From Otatea glauca (lineage: Eukaryota; Streptophyta; Magnoliopsida; Poales; Poaceae): a DNA stretch of 64,000 bases. The notes under the pieces were generated by a model. The model did no database searches and had not been told where the DNA came from. It saw nothing but the letters and a program-made list of their open reading frames with translations. This document shows positions 30,955 through 43,426 of this stretch, in pieces; within the stretch, counting starts at the first letter, position 1; each line of letters opens with the position of its first letter. The translations under genes and the position numbers were made by a program. The stretch lies in contig CM070720.1 of NCBI GenBank assembly GCA_036346275.1, positions 9,029,278-9,093,277 of the forward strand, given 5' to 3'.

Positions 30955-31098
30955 TTACATGTCGATGAGGTCGTCCTCATCCTCCTCACCAATGGTGATG
31001 GCGACCTCCTTCAGCTTCACAATATGGGGGACATGGGCGCCAGTTATTTCGTTCTCATCCACCTCTGCTGACTCCTCGCGTTGCTCCAGATCGACCAT
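30955..31098 (-). pseudogene. RanBP1 N-terminus-like fragment
   Basis: The minus-strand ATG at 31098 opens 47 residues ending in the words HIVKLKEVAITIGEEDEDDL and a stop at 30955-30957. This matches the segment just before the Ran-binding domain in plant RanBP1 (IVKLEEVAVTTGEEDED type). The Ran-binding domain itself (LYRF onwards) is absent; the homology stops at the stop codon. The preserved start and lack of internal breaks suggest capture of a single exon or a partial cDNA. Confidence 0.65.
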
Positions 31099-31102
31099 GA
31101 TG

Positions 31103-31440
31103 GAAAGTGGGTCTCGTGTGGAGGGTGTGGTAGAATCAATACATTAAGAGCAAAATTTTCAACTTTTGAATCTGATTATGTGGCATATTATTGAACCTAC
31201 ATTTGTTCAATACACTAAAGATACTCTTAGTAGTCTAACTCTTCTCTCTGTATGTCCTCTGCCAAATTACTATTTTATTTTGCAGTGGGTCTTGCGTGGA
31301 GGGTGTGGTAGAATCAATACATTAGAGCAAAATGTTCTAACTTTTATATCTGATTATGTGGCATATTATTGAACCTACATTGATTCAATACACTAAAGAT
31401 GCTCTTAGTAGTCTAACTCTTCTCTCTCTGTCCTCTTGGC
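31103..31440. repeat. tandem duplication, about 180 bp, two copies
   Basis: GTGGGTCT(C/T)G(T/C)GTGGAGGG opens copies at about 31105 and 31285. Each contains GAATCAATACATTA...GATTATGTGGCATATTATTGAACC and ends CTTAGTAGTCTAACTCTTCTC. Within each copy, TTAGAGCA and TGCTCTTAG form a small inverted pair, suggesting a MITE inside the unit. Confidence 0.8.
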
Positions 31441-31859
31441 CCATGTAGCCCGTGAGGCACAACTAATATGTATATATATAACTCCTCAATAATGAATAAG
31501 TTGTATAGTTGTAATAGCCAAAGAGCTTTACCCTAACCCTAGCCACCTCTGCTGCCACTTCCGCTGCTGAGCTCTTCTCCAGCGTCACGTGCATGTCTTT
31601 CTCATCTCCGGCGATGACTGCATTGCCTGCACGTCTTCATGAAGATATCTCGGATGTTGCTCTACTGTTAGATGCTTTGCTAATGGTTGTTCTGCTATTG
31701 GCTGTTGCTCTGCTGTTGGTTGCTCTGCTGATGGCTACTCTATTGATGTTTGCTTCTGTTTTTGATGTTGCTTTGTGCTCGGCTTGTTCGGTGTACTGCT
31801 GGTTTGTGCTCGGCTTGCGCTCTCTGCTCAGTGATTGGTGATAGTTGCTCTTTGTGGCT
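31441..31859. other. leader region before copia gag, low-complexity
   Basis: 31650-31830 repeats GTTGCTCTGCTGTTGG-like words, giving an artificial Leu-rich frame at 31593-31841. The region may include the 5' LTR end and leader of the copia element, but no LTR boundary is clear. Confidence 0.4.
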
Positions 31860-34800
31860 ATGGCATCTTCAGAGTTTGCTAGTGGTGCATCTTTCTTGAT
31901 CGTTGATATGAAGTTTGATGGACATAATTACCGAGAATGGGCATTCTCAGTGAAGACTGCATTGAGATCTATTGGTTTGGTCGAGCATATGATAGATGAC
32001 CCCACTGGATACGAAGAAAGTTGATGCAGAGGCAATCAAGACATGGAAGAAAGATGATCACAAAGTTATGGGTGGATTGGTCTTAAGTGTTAGGTCCCAT
32101 TGAGGATGAGTCTTGAGCATCATGAATCAGCTAAGGCCATATGGGAGTATCTTGAGAAGGGGTATGTTCGGCCCAGCTGCGGTCTTCCTTTCACTCCCTT
32201 GGAGAGCGTTCATGGGGTTCAGCAGCAGGACATGATTCTAGAGGACTACTACACTGCCTTCAGTCACCTCATTGGTCAGTTGGAGTCAATGATGCCGAAG
32301 GCTACGGTTGTGCAGGATGTTTGGCTAAGGAGGCGTATGGTCAACAGACATGTATCTTTTTGTGATGGGACTCTGTTTAGAGTTTGAACCTATCCGCACC
32401 CAGCTGTCAACCATCTGGCTCGTTCACTGGTCGAGGCTCTTTCTGTCTTGATTGCAGAGGAGACATGTCTTCGTTCACTTGGTACTACACTAGCTTCCTC
32501 GCATGGTATCTTGGGTGTTCCCAAGTCAGGATCTACTAGAGCCACCACCTCATGACCAGTCTGCTAACACTGCAAGAGGATTGGTCATCGTGTTGATTAA
32601 GAGCTTGTAGTTACACCCAGACCTACTTCCTCAGTATTGGGCCAGATTAACTCATGATTGTCGTTGTGGAGCACCTACTGGGGCAGTCACTCCTGCTGCG
32701 ACTCCTGGCTCAGGCTCAGTACAGGCTATGACCCCCTATGATTGCGCATCTACATCCAATGTTAATTGTCTTTGGGTTTCTGGGATTCTTTTTATGTCAC
32801 TTCTGATTGCACTCAGCTAAGTGGTTGCACATGTGACAAATGGTGAATGTGTTAGACAGCAAATGGCACACCTTGCTCTATTACTCATCAGGGCACTGTT
32901 TCTACATCTCACTTCTCTGTTCCCAATGTGTCCTTTGTTCCTAAGTTCTCTATGACTGATATGAACTGTTTCATCCATGATTGTCAGAGCTGCAGAGTTA
33001 TTGGTACTGACCATCGCCATAGAGGCTCCCCTAGTATCTACTTGGACTTTCTACATCTTCCATCAGCACATTGAAGGTCTCAATGTCATCTGCATTGTCA
33101 TCATCCAATTCTCCTGCTGGTTCTTCCTTCAGCAAGTGGTGCCACAGACTTGGTCATCTATGTGGATCTCGCCTCACTACTTTACTTCGTAAGGGTTCCT
33201 TGGGTCATGTCACTTTTGAGTCTCGTTTTCATTCTACTGGTTGTAAGCTGGGGAAGCAACTACAACTTTCATATTGTAGCAGTATTTGTTAGTCTTCTTG
33301 TCCTTTTGATTCGGTCCATTCTAATATATGGGGTCCTCTTTTTGCTTCCAAGGGTTGTCACAATTATTATGTCATATTTGTTGATGATCACTCTAGAAAT
33401 ACTTGGATCTACTTTATGAAACATCGTGCTCAATTGATTCTTATTTATCAGTCTTTTGCTCATATGGTTCATTCTCAGTTCTCTTCTTTCATTCATGTGT
33501 TTCGTTTTGACTCTTAGGGGAGTATCTTTCGTCAGCTTTTCGTCAGTTTCATTCTTCTGATGGTACTCTTCCTCAGCTTTCGTGTCCTGGTGCTCATGCT
33601 CATAATGGTATTGCCTGAGCACAAGCATTGTGACATTATTGAGATTGTTCTACTCTTCTCATTTCCTTCTTTGTTCCCTCTCATTTTCGAGGGGAAGCTC
33701 TCTCTATAGTAGTCTATCTCATCAGCCGTCAGCCTTCTTCCCAACTTTAGGCAACTGTCTTGGTGAGGTCTTGTTTGGAGCACCTCTTCGCTATGATCAC
33801 CTTCGTGTCTTTGGTTGTACCTATTATGTACTTCTAGCACCTCGTGAGCGTACAAAGTTGAGCGCTCAATCAGTTGATTGTCTTGTTTGGGTTAATAGTC
33901 TTAACCATAAGGGCTATCTTGCTATGATTCGTCGGCATGTTGCATTCGCATCTCTCGTGATGTGACCTTTGCTGAGGATCGATCCTTCTTTCATCATTCT
34001 TGCGTCCTTCTTCCTTTTCTGTAGAGTCTACCCCTTTTTGTGTATACCTCCTATTTCTCCATCAGGTTCACCTTCTACGGTTCGACCTCTAGTGCCACCT
34101 TCGTCACCAACTTCACCTTCTTCACCAGTACCACCTTTTAGTGTATCTCCTCATCAGTTGTACCAATTTCTGACACTTCCAACTTTTCACTGTAGTCATT
34201 GACCAATAGTTCCTTTTAATCCTCAGTCGTTCTCTACTCCTTCACCTGATCGTCAGTCCAATACCACTGACTCTGATGATCCTCCTATAACGCCACGATA
34301 TGCTTTCCGTTACCGTTCCTCTTTTGGACCCTAGAAAGGTGGGGTTTTCCTTGGTATTATATCTTAGCCAAGTACTTATCATCAGGAAGTAGCCAGTATA
34401 CCTGAGTGGTAATTGGCTTTGATCGAGGAGCTTGCAGCACTTGGGCATACAAGCACCTGGGATCTAGTTCCTTTACCATCTCAGGCAGTTCCTATCACTT
34501 CAATGGGTATATAACGTAAAGACAAAATCAGATGGTTCAGCTGAGCGATACAACGCTTGTTGCTTGAGGTTTTCCGCAAGCTTATGGGTGAGACTATAAT
34601 GAGACTTTTGCTTCTGTTGCACACATGACCACAATACATACTCATTATTGTTGCGGCTGTTCTCTCATGGACTAATCTCAAATGGATGTAAAAATTGCTT
34701 TTCTCTGTGGTGATCTACATGAGATCTATATGCAGCCACCCCTAGGTGCTAGGCTCCTACATGTTTGCTGTCTTCGCGATGCTCTATATGGTCTCAAGCA

Positions 34801-35830
34801 GGTTCCCTATTCTTGGTTTGATCATTTCAGTTCTGTGATTCAAGCTGCTGGTTCTCTCTGAGTGAGCATGACCTTTCCTTGTTCACACTTCTCAGTAGCG
34901 TCGTACTCTGCTTTTGCTGTATGTATGATACGCTGATCACAAGAGAGAACATTGACTATGTGGCATTTGTCAAGAAGAAATTGAGTGGACATTTTTTGAT
35001 GTTAGATATGGGATCAATGAGCTATTTTTTTGGGATTGAGGTTCATTCTGATGGTGGTGGTTACTCTCTCTCAACATTGATATGTTTAGGACCTGCTTGC
35101 TTGGTCTGGTATGACTGATACTCGCACTGCTGCTACACCCATTGAACTTCACCTACAACTTCGTCCTACAGACTGTACCGCTGGCGGATCCTTCTCGCTA
35201 TTGTCAGCTTATTGGGAGTCTTGTTTGTCTCAGTGTCACCAGGCTAAACATTGCTCATCTTGTGCATGTTCTCAATCAGTTTGTTAGTTGGTGTGCATTA
35301 GTTTATGTTCATCTTCTTTGTGTGCTGATATACTTGAGAGGGACTCTATCTAGACATCTGTTCTATGTTAGTTCGAGTCAGCTCCAACTTCATGCTTACT
35401 CTAACTCCACTTGAGTGAGTGATCCAATGGATTGGCGTTCTATCATTGGCTACTGCATATCCTTTGGTAACTCGCTCATTACATGGAAGTCCAAGAAGCA
35501 GACTGTAGTGTCACACTCTAGTGCTGAGGTTGAGTTTCGAGCTCTTGCCACTACTACCTCAGATATTGTTTAGCTTCAATGGTTCTTGGCTGTTCTTCTT
35601 GGTGTCTCGTGTAATGCTCCTACACTGTTGTTTTGTGATAACACTAGTGCCATATAGATTGCAAGCAATCCAGTCCACCATGGAATACATGGAATACAAT
35701 TTCTTAAAAAGTTAAATTTAAGTTAATATGTCTACTGGAGCATGTACAGTTTATTGAGATTACTTTGTTTTACTTAACCTGCATCCAGTATCACATATTG
35801 CTACTAAAACTGAGGTACTTATAGGGAACA
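31860..35830 (+). pseudogene. heavily decayed Ty1/copia gag-pol
   Basis: The ATG at 31860 opens a gag-like protein with MKFDGHNYREWAFSVKTALR. A frame change near 32003 leads to EAIKTWKKDDHKVMGG and then SAKAIWEYLEKGY (UBN2-type gag). Integrase remnants are near 33190-33440 (GHVTFES and NYYVIFVDDHSRNTWIYF). RT remnants are around 34300-35060 (the D-D pair is altered; FVKKKLSGHFLMLDMGSMSYFFGIEV is the following segment). RNase H-like sequence is at 35400-35720 (DWRSIIGYCISFG, TWKSKKQTVVSHSSAE). Integrase before RT defines copia. Dozens of stops and frame changes are present, and no intact domain remains. LTRs were not located with confidence. Confidence 0.82.
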
Positions 35831-36426
35831 TTTTTTATTGCAAAGAAAATATGCAAAATTTCATGATATTTTATATAACTTGACAAGGAATGTCAAGAGG
35901 TTATATTGTTAGATATTTAGTTGCTCTTTTTTTAAGAGAGTTCGCTTTTTTTTGTCAGTCCACCATGTTTCAACCCAAAATTGCAATTTAATTCTCGCTC
36001 TAAATAAGTTGATTAACTGAGCCATTGGTGGTTCAATCTATTTGACATCTCAGAAGTGCAACAAAATCTTTGACTTTCATTTAATAAAGAAGATGATCAG
36101 GTTGCTAGAGGGACACTCAATACCATAAGCGGAGGAGCTCAAGTGAAGAAAAATATTGTAAGCAGCATAACTCCTGGTCTCATTACACTAATGATTGTAT
36201 GATTTTCAGTAAACAGATCCAATAGACTTGCACTTTTGCCCTTAACATTAGCAATTGAAAATTGGAATAGCACTCTTGTGGTAGTTCAGGAATGTGTTGC
36301 TGAACTCTGATGTAGCGCACAACAGATGAAGATGTTCTAGATTTGTAGATGCAAAAACCTCTACTTGTCATTAATTCCACTTTACATTTGAATGGTGGTG
36401 TAATATGCCAAAAGCTCCCGTCAACG
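35831..36426. other. non-coding stretch
   Basis: AT-rich. Part may be the 3' LTR of the copia element (TGTTAGATATTTAG near 35909), but no matching 5' copy was found. The small minus-strand frame 36183-36431 has no recognisable domain. Confidence 0.35.
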
Positions 36427-37082
36427 CTCACCTAACCTCGTTTGGCTGCCTATAATTGAATTTAGTTCATTCAATTGGATTCCAAATCATATTCTAGTTG
36501 AATTTGAATTTGATTCAAGCCAATTCCAAATTCAGTTTTTCTGTTTGGGTGTCATTTGGAATTCTATAAGACTGGGGCTCATCTATGCATCTAGGCTCGC
36601 CAATGTGCACAAAGTAGCTTCCCTACATGCTGAATCATCTCCAACAAATTTCAAACGATTTCATGAAAAATTCATGGTGTGAATGCATGGTTGAAATTTC
36701 AAATACCGAACTTTTACGAAATCATTTTTTCTACAAGGCTGTTGGGGGGGCCACCTGTGCACCTAGGTCCGCCAATGTGCACAAAGTAGCTTTTGTACAT
36801 GCTAAATCATCTCCAACAAATTTCAGTCGGTTTCGTGAAAATTTTATGGTGTGCGCGTGAGGCTGAAATTCCAAACATTGGAAGTTTTACTTAATTTTTT
36901 AGACTGAATTCCAGATAATTGACATGATGTAAGTTAAAGAGTTGCTTCTAGCTCTAGCATGCCTCTTGGAATTGGCTTTGAGATCAACAATTCAATTCTA
37001 GGTGGCAACAAAATAGCTACATCCTTAGAATTGAATTTCAATTCCACAATTTCATGGCCAATACCTGGGAGCCAAATGGTGT
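36427..37082. mobile_element. MITE-like element with internal duplication
   Basis: The left end CGTTTGGCTGCCTATAATTG and the right end, read on the minus strand as CATTTGGCTCCCAGGTATTG, form an imperfect inverted pair. Both are followed by AATTGAATT-rich sequence. Inside, about 36575-36745 and 36755-36890 are direct copies sharing GCCAATGTGCACAAAGTAGC and ATCATCTCCAACAAATTTC. No coding capacity is seen. Confidence 0.55.
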
Positions 37083-38362
37083 GCTATGGTAATTGGTAAC
37101 TACCATTTGCCTGATTATATCTCTGGCAATGCATACATTACATCTAGTGTTATGTTCTTGTCTCCTGTAAATTTTGGTAATAAGTTTGCATGGGCCAATT
37201 GTTTTCGTTTCTCCTGCTGATCTTGTCTTTTCTTAGAAAAGAATAGTAGCTTTGTGGACTGTTTACAGAACACTAACAAAAGCTATGTCTATGATGCTAT
37301 CTTTGCAAGTGTTCTGTTGCTACAATCACTTTTGATAATGCACCTCAAATGGTGTTGTTGTAGAGCTTAATTTGATGTGAAAGTTCATTGGTAAGGTGAT
37401 TAGATTGTCTTCGTGCATATTTTTTTCCATGTCCTGTAGTAGCATACCATTATTCACTATCAAATCAACTGTACGAGAATTGCAATGGACATGCAAAAAA
37501 ATTAGCATGCAAATGATATGATCCCCTAGCAATGAACATAGACATCAAATTCTTTGCAGCAACATCATTTGCGGTGCATTAGTTAGGTTGTAGCACCCTT
37601 ACATTCTACATATTCCATTCAGTTCTGCAATCAAATATGGACCAAGATATCACAATCTTGGTGTGCGGAGTATCCAACTTAGCAAAATTCAGCGCTGGAC
37701 ATTGCATTCTCCAGTCAGCATCTATGTAATGTGCTATCAAACTTGTATAACAATGTTTCTGTGGATGTCAACAAATCACACGTCCAGCTTATGTTGTTGA
37801 CAGCTTTAAAAGTATTCTCGCTGGATGGAAAAGCTTCGTACACTCATTTCCTACAGTCTATCAACAGATACATTCATACGGTGGATTTAAAGATTTAAAC
37901 AACACGACCAAGTATGATCTACCATCCTAATTGGCCTCACGAATTTTCTCATGATAATACTTTTTGGGGGTGACAGGAAGAGGGAAACATGCGTCACCTT
38001 AATCGGGTGGGGGAAAGTTGTGGCCGCTCGCGCCTTTTCTTCAGCTACTTTGGTTGCATGGATAGAGCACTAGTCCGAATGCCTTTTTTAAGATAACTTT
38101 ACTGAAACGAAGAGTTCGTACTGCGTAGTACGCTTTGCATTTTGCCTTGAGCTCGTTCGCCCTTCTTCTTCCTGGGTACATTAACCACTTCTGAATGCTT
38201 CTTTGTGCTCTCTATCCTTTGGCGTTGGAGGTGAAATTTGTTTGCGTTACGTCTTTCTGCCCTCTTCGAAGGAGATGTAGGCTACAAGCTTTCTCTGGAA
38301 ACAGAAACTTCGAACTGGGAAGGCTTACGGTAACGAGCTAAGGAAGGTTTCTGATCTGATGG
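37083..38362. other. non-coding stretch
   Basis: No gene, repeat array or TE terminus recognised. The minus-strand frame 37326-37532 is short and unsupported. Confidence 0.4.
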
Positions 38363-38439
38363 TCGGGGATTTTTTTTTTAAATAATACATTTTTTAAAAG
38401 TAATTGCGGTATTAATACGCGGATTGAAAAATTTGCAAA

Positions 38440-38690
38440 AATAATACGTCGTCGCCAGATGGTTTGGCGAAAATCCAGTAGTCGTCATGTGGTTAGGTGA
38501 AAAGTATATTTTCGCCAAATGGTTTGACGAAATTAGGCTAATTGCGTAATTTAGAGTGTCTGACTGTTTTTTTGGGCGGGACACTCTATTTTCGCCAAAT
38601 GGTATGGCGAAAATAGGGTCGTTGCCAAACGGTATGGCGACAACACTATTTTCGCCATACCATTTGGCGAAAATAGGGGCATGTTTTGCC
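38440..38690. repeat. left subterminal palindromic motif cluster of the MULE
   Basis: Six or so units related to TTCGCCAAATGGTTTGGCGAA occur spaced by 30-50 bp. The best is ATTTTCGCCATACCATTTGG followed by CGAAAAT at about 38647. The matching cluster is at the right end (45290-45545). Confidence 0.8.
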
Positions 38691-38729
38691 TGGCTCGCCC
38701 AGCCCTGCTTCATTCACGCGGAGGAGGAA

Positions 38730-38880
38730 AAAAAGGACCGAGCGAAGAAGAGAGGCGACCGGCGGTCGGAGAGAGAGAGCTCGGGTAGGGAGAGAGAGGG
38801 AGAGAGGGAGCTCGGGTAGGGAGAGAGGGAGAGAGAGGGAGAGAGAGAGAGGGAGGAGGAGGAAGAAGAAGGAGAAAAAA
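38730..38880. repeat. purine-rich GAGA microsatellite
   Basis: A long GAGAGAGGGAG-rich stretch just inside the left MULE end, upstream of the transposase. A matching CTCTCT-rich stretch lies at 45240-45285 inside the right end, so it may belong to the extended inverted repeat. It could lie in the promoter or 5' UTR. Confidence 0.7.
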
Positions 38881-39128
38881 AAGGTAATTTTCTATTTTTG
38901 TAATATTTAATTTTTGTAATTGCGTATAGAAATATTATCAAAAAATGTTATAGTTGATGTTAGATTTAATTTAATCAGTGCATGTATTTTAGGTTAGCGA
39001 TATTAGATTTGTACTTTAATGTTGTAGTATCCGTAGCGAGATAATTAATTAGCGTTCTTTAATTTAGGTTAGTGAAATTACGTGTTAGTGGTGATCTAAA
39101 AATTTATTTCGTATATATGATTGCAGTG

Positions 39129-41820
39129 ATGTCGGATCCAGTGAAATTTAGGGTATATTATGGCAACAGTGAAATAAAAAGTACGTAAAATGGTGTTGAT
39201 TTAAGCAAGTTCGGTCACCATGATTGAGCACTCGTTCCCCGAAAGAGTTAGCATTCGTGATATAAAATTTTGGTTGATCCAATATTTTTCCCTGGATCCA
39301 AGTGTGTACTCTGTTACCATTGAAATCCTATTCACACGTAGCAAGAGTGATCCGGCTATTTGGGAGTTAAAGAAAATAGATCGGACATACTTGTGGCAGA
39401 AATGGTTAAGGTGGTGCAAGGGATCTCGTCTTGAATGTGTGATGCTGGTGCAGGCTTGCCCTAAAGAAGAGGTGGATATTAGTGATATGAGCGAGAGCAG
39501 TACATCAGTTAGAGCTGAACAAGTTCATGAAGTGGTGCCGGTTGAGATAGCGGCGGGGGAAGATAATAGGGATGCAGCAAATGCTAAAGGTTGGGCCGAT
39601 GAAGGGGGGGAGATCGAGCAACTTGTTGATCAGTTGGAGTTAGTAGACCGTATGGCGGCAGAGGATGAAGCTGAAATGTTGGAATGTGATGATGACATCA
39701 GCGAAAATGACGAAGAGGAGGATGAGGATGATGATGAAATGCCTCGTAGTACTAGGATAGCGGACATACCCATACCTGATGAATGGAACAAGCAAAACCA
39801 ATCTGGTATGAAAGTTTTGTGGGGTCATGAGTCGCGTTGGGAATATGGTGCAAATGTCATTCGGCTGAATCAAATATTCTCGAACAATTCTGAATTGAAG
39901 TTGGCAGTGAGGCTTTGGGCATTGTCGCAGCAGAGAGAGTTCCGGGTTGTCTTGTCTAGTCCAGATAGATACACAGTGAAGTGCAGAACCGATGGATGTG
40001 AATTCCGAGTTCATGCATACAAGCCGAAACGCGAGACGTTTTGGACTGTATCACGAGTAGAGGAGCACACATGCAGACTAGAAAATGTTCTGGTGAAACA
40101 TCGCAACCTGAATACAGCTATAATTGCTATTGTGATGTTCAATGAAATCATTGAGAAGCGGGACATTGAGTGTTTGTATATTCAGAAAACAATCTTGAGA
40201 ACCTTTAAGTACCAGATAAGTTACTCGATGGCCTGGCGTGCGAAGTAAAAAGCATTAGAGAAGAGGTTTGGTACATACGAGGCTTCGTATTGCAACCTAC
40301 CTCGTGTGCTTGATGTCCTGAAGCAAACGAACCCCGGCACATACACCGCTTTCAACGAAAGTGAAGTAGATGCTAACGGGATCTGCACATTTCGTCGTGC
40401 GTCCTTTTCATTGGGTCCTTGCATTGCGTCATTCAGGTACTGCCGTCCGTTGCTTTGTGTTGATGGTACATTTTTTACTGGAAAATACAAGGGGCAGATT
40501 CTAACGGTCATTGCTGTTGATGCGAACAACCACATACTTCCATTAGCCTTTGCTTTTGTTGAGGGTGAGAACCGGGATAGCTGGCTATGGTTTTTCAGAC
40601 ATCTGAATTTTGGGGTAGTTGGTAATCGGCCTAACATATGCATCATTTATGATCGTCACAAAGGTATTCTTTCGGCAATTAAGTCTCTACAGGAGGATCC
40701 TAATGAGCCATTCCCATGGCGTGACTTGCAGAACAGGTGGTGCATGAGATATTTTGGGGCAAATTTCTTCAGGCAATTCAGGAGTAAGAAACTGATGAAC
40801 CTATTTAAGAGGTTATGCAAGCAGAATCAGGCACGTAAGTTCAACACGCTATTTGTTGAGTTGGATAAGCACATTAGTGCACATATCGAAGAGATGAAGA
40901 AGCAACCACCTACGCCGAACGATTGCCCACCCAAAAGGCTAACACCACTCGGGGAGCTCGATCCTCCTAATGTGAGGAGGTGATCGTCAAGGAACATAAA
41001 ATTGGGCATTGCTCCATGACACTGGTGGCGCCAGGTTAGTATAGTAAATTGTGATATTTATGATGGTTGAACGAATAGGGGTGTTGTACTAACCAATATG
41101 TGTTGATCAGGTTTGGGGTCATGACAACGAATATAGCCGAGGTTCACAATTGGGTCATAAGATGCCTCCGTCCACTACCCCTTGTGGCCATCCTGGAAGG
41201 CATGTTGCACGGCATTGTTGCCTATTTCCAGAAAAGGCATGCGGAGGCTGTTCTTCATGCCACGACATTGCAAACGCCATATTGTTGCCGGATGATAACC
41301 TACATGGAGGAACGAACCATTAAAGCTCAGCAGCATGTGGTGCGTAGCATCAGGATTAGTGAGTACCGTTTTGAAGTGACTCTTCGGTGCAAAGGGGGAT
41401 TGAGAACCAATACAGCGGTTATTACACACGAGGTTAATCTAGGCCAAGGGGCCACTGGATGGTGCGAATGCACCTGCAATAAGCCAAGACTTCTTCATAT
41501 TCCTTGCTCACATGTGATAGCTGTGTGTGGGCAAATTGGGATGAACAAGTCGCAATATGTATCCCCTTTCTACTTGAAGGATCATGTTGTCCATACAGTG
41601 CAGTGAGTTCCGTGGTTTTCGTACACACGGTGATTTATTTGGGATTAACAGAGATGAGCGCATTTGTCTACGGATGCAACCTTGCGGAGGTGCGCGAAGG
41701 CCACCTGTCGTCCAGTAGAGTAGGCGCATTCGCAACGACATGGATGAATCTGAGGTGGGTGGCTGTGTTAGGAGGTGTTCTGAGTGCGGTGAGTATGGGC
41801 ATAAGGCAAAGCAATGCCGG
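39129..41820 (+). pseudogene. MURA-type MULE transposase, one intron, several breaks
   Basis: The likely start is the ATG at 39129 (MSDPVKFRVYYG), soon followed by a TAA and a frame change at about 39185-39222. The frame from 39220 has an acidic linker (39640-39740, many D/E), then the MuDR DNA-binding region (ELKLAVRLWALSQQREFRVV and CDGCEF-like CRTDGCEFRVHA). A TAA at 40246-40248 interrupts the same frame, which continues as the DDE domain: LLCVDGTFFTGKYKGQILTV (first Asp), then IIYDRHKGILSAI (second Asp). An intron at 41035-41110 (GT..AG) restores the frame into TTNIAEVHNWVIR and the SWIM zinc finger WCECTCN...HIPCSHVIA (41460-41520). A zinc knuckle CSECGEYGHKAKQC sits near 41775-41815. 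A further frame change lies after 41606 and a TAG near 41717. Confidence 0.88.
41035..41110 (+). other. intron of the MULE transposase
   Basis: Donor AG|GTTAGT and acceptor TGATCAG|GTTTGG. Joining gives an open reading through the conserved segment between the DDE and SWIM regions. The length, 76 bp, is normal for plants. Confidence 0.75.
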
Positions 41821-42195
41821 TAGCATGTGTAATGTGTACTGTCAGTTGTTCATCGAATTATGTATTATGTACTGTCAGTTGTGTATCGAATTATGTATTA
41901 TGTATTTTCAGGTCTGTAAAAAATTATGTAATCTTATTTACGTGACCATATTTATGTAATGTGTACTGTCAGTTATGTATCGAAATATGTGATCTTATTT
42001 ATGTATTCTCATTTACAAAATCTTATTCATGTTTGTGGGATGTTATGTAATATTATTTAAGATGGACGCTTGTCACATGTAGTTTTTGTCATATGTTTCG
42101 TAGTATTATTCATATTGTACGTTTCTGTCGTTTTACTTATATACGTGTTTAATATATGTCTTGTGTAATAAATATTTCTTTATTTACTTGCAGGG

Positions 42196-43426
42196 ATGGA
42201 GCACCCCGAGTCACTTCTGGACTCTGCGTTGGACCGGCGGCACCGTGCGTTTGTCCATGTGACAGTAGGCAACGACAAGGTGCCTCTGCTGCGGATCCGA
42301 GCGCCTAGGAAGGCATGGTGCATTGACCCACGCTTTCACACGAGGTGAGTTGCACTACGTTAAATGTTATATTGTTCGCATAATTTTAGGTTGTATGACT
42401 TATATTTAAATAATGCAACTTTTTTTTTGCATCCAAAGGCTGTCACGTGCTGGCTTGCTTCCTCTTGTTCGCATGTTTGAGGGGTCACCTCAGGACGCAG
42501 CTGTGCCCGATGAGTAGGCCGAGGGTGAGGACGGTCCAGAGCGGTCACGGCGTTTTCCGTTCGACCGTTCCCTACTGGCGTCTTTGGTTGACCCTTGGAG
42601 GCCAGAGATGCACACTTTTCACCTTCCCATCGGTGAGCTGACGGTGACCCTGCAGGACGTCGCCATGCTTACTGGGTTGCCGATCGCTGGGACACCGGTC
42701 GGACCCTCGGTGACTCCTGCCGGGTGGGTGGCGGACCTGGAGGAGAGGTTTGTCAGAGTGGTGCCCCTTGATCCAGAAATACGGATCGGCAAGAGGCACG
42801 GCCCATCGAGGAGGTGGTTGGCCCAGTTTGAGGTTGGTACTTCTACATTCCAACACAAAGTCCGTTCACACAAACTTATTATTATGCTTTTATGTAATAT
42901 TGACATGAGGCTTCACTTGTTAAATTGTTGAATTGTCGCAGGTGCAACGGATGGCGGCGATGCCCACAAACTACCAGGTTGCACGGCACCTCGAGGCATA
43001 TCTACTTTAGTTGCTCGGGTGCGTGATGTTCACGTCGACACACGGCGACATCGTCGACGCGCGTTGGGTAGCCTATGCACGGGCTATTGCCGATGCTGAG
43101 CTCGAGGATGTACCACAGGTATCCTGGGGTTCGACGGTTCTTGCTGCCACGTACCGCGCCCTTTGCGATGCGTGCGTGAAGAAAAGCAAGTCCGCCAATC
43201 TCACTGGGATGCCTCTTCTTCTTCAGCTCTGGTCGTTCGAGCGCTTCCCTTTGGTCGACCCTACGTCGAGCCACGACACTACACGGCCGAGTTGTACGGA
43301 GGCGATGCGATCGACCGTCCGACGATGGGATCCCTTTTCCCATCCCTCTTCAATCCTTTTCACCCCGATTTTACAGCACGAGACCATCACTATTGCCAGA
43401 CCGATTTGACAACACGCTACCATTAG
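42196..43426 (+). pseudogene. plant mobile domain (PMD) protein carried by the MULE
   Basis: The ATG at 42196 follows an intron-like acceptor. Three exons fit: 42196-42344, 42439-42832 and 42942 onward, all with GT..AG. Exon 2 contains HTFHLPIGELTVTLQDVAML and TGLPIAGTPVG. Exon 3 contains DIVDARWVAYARAIADAELE, VPQVSWGSTVLAATYRALC and LLLQLWSFERF. These are the hallmark segments of the aminotransferase-like plant mobile domain (PF10536). Breaks: TAG at 42514-42516, TAG at 43008-43010, and a frame change near 43245, after which RPTMGSLF is in the next frame. PMD proteins in plants (MAIN/MAIL1 type) act in silencing and genome stability; the TE-borne versions have no proven role. Confidence 0.82.

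Noticed and set aside
31593..31841. Leu-rich plus-strand frame
   Set aside because: It comes from a GTTGCTCTG-type low-complexity stretch before the copia gag.
38378..38713. Minus-strand 111-residue frame with repeated FGEN/SPNHL words
   Set aside because: It is a translation of the palindromic MULE end repeats, not a gene.
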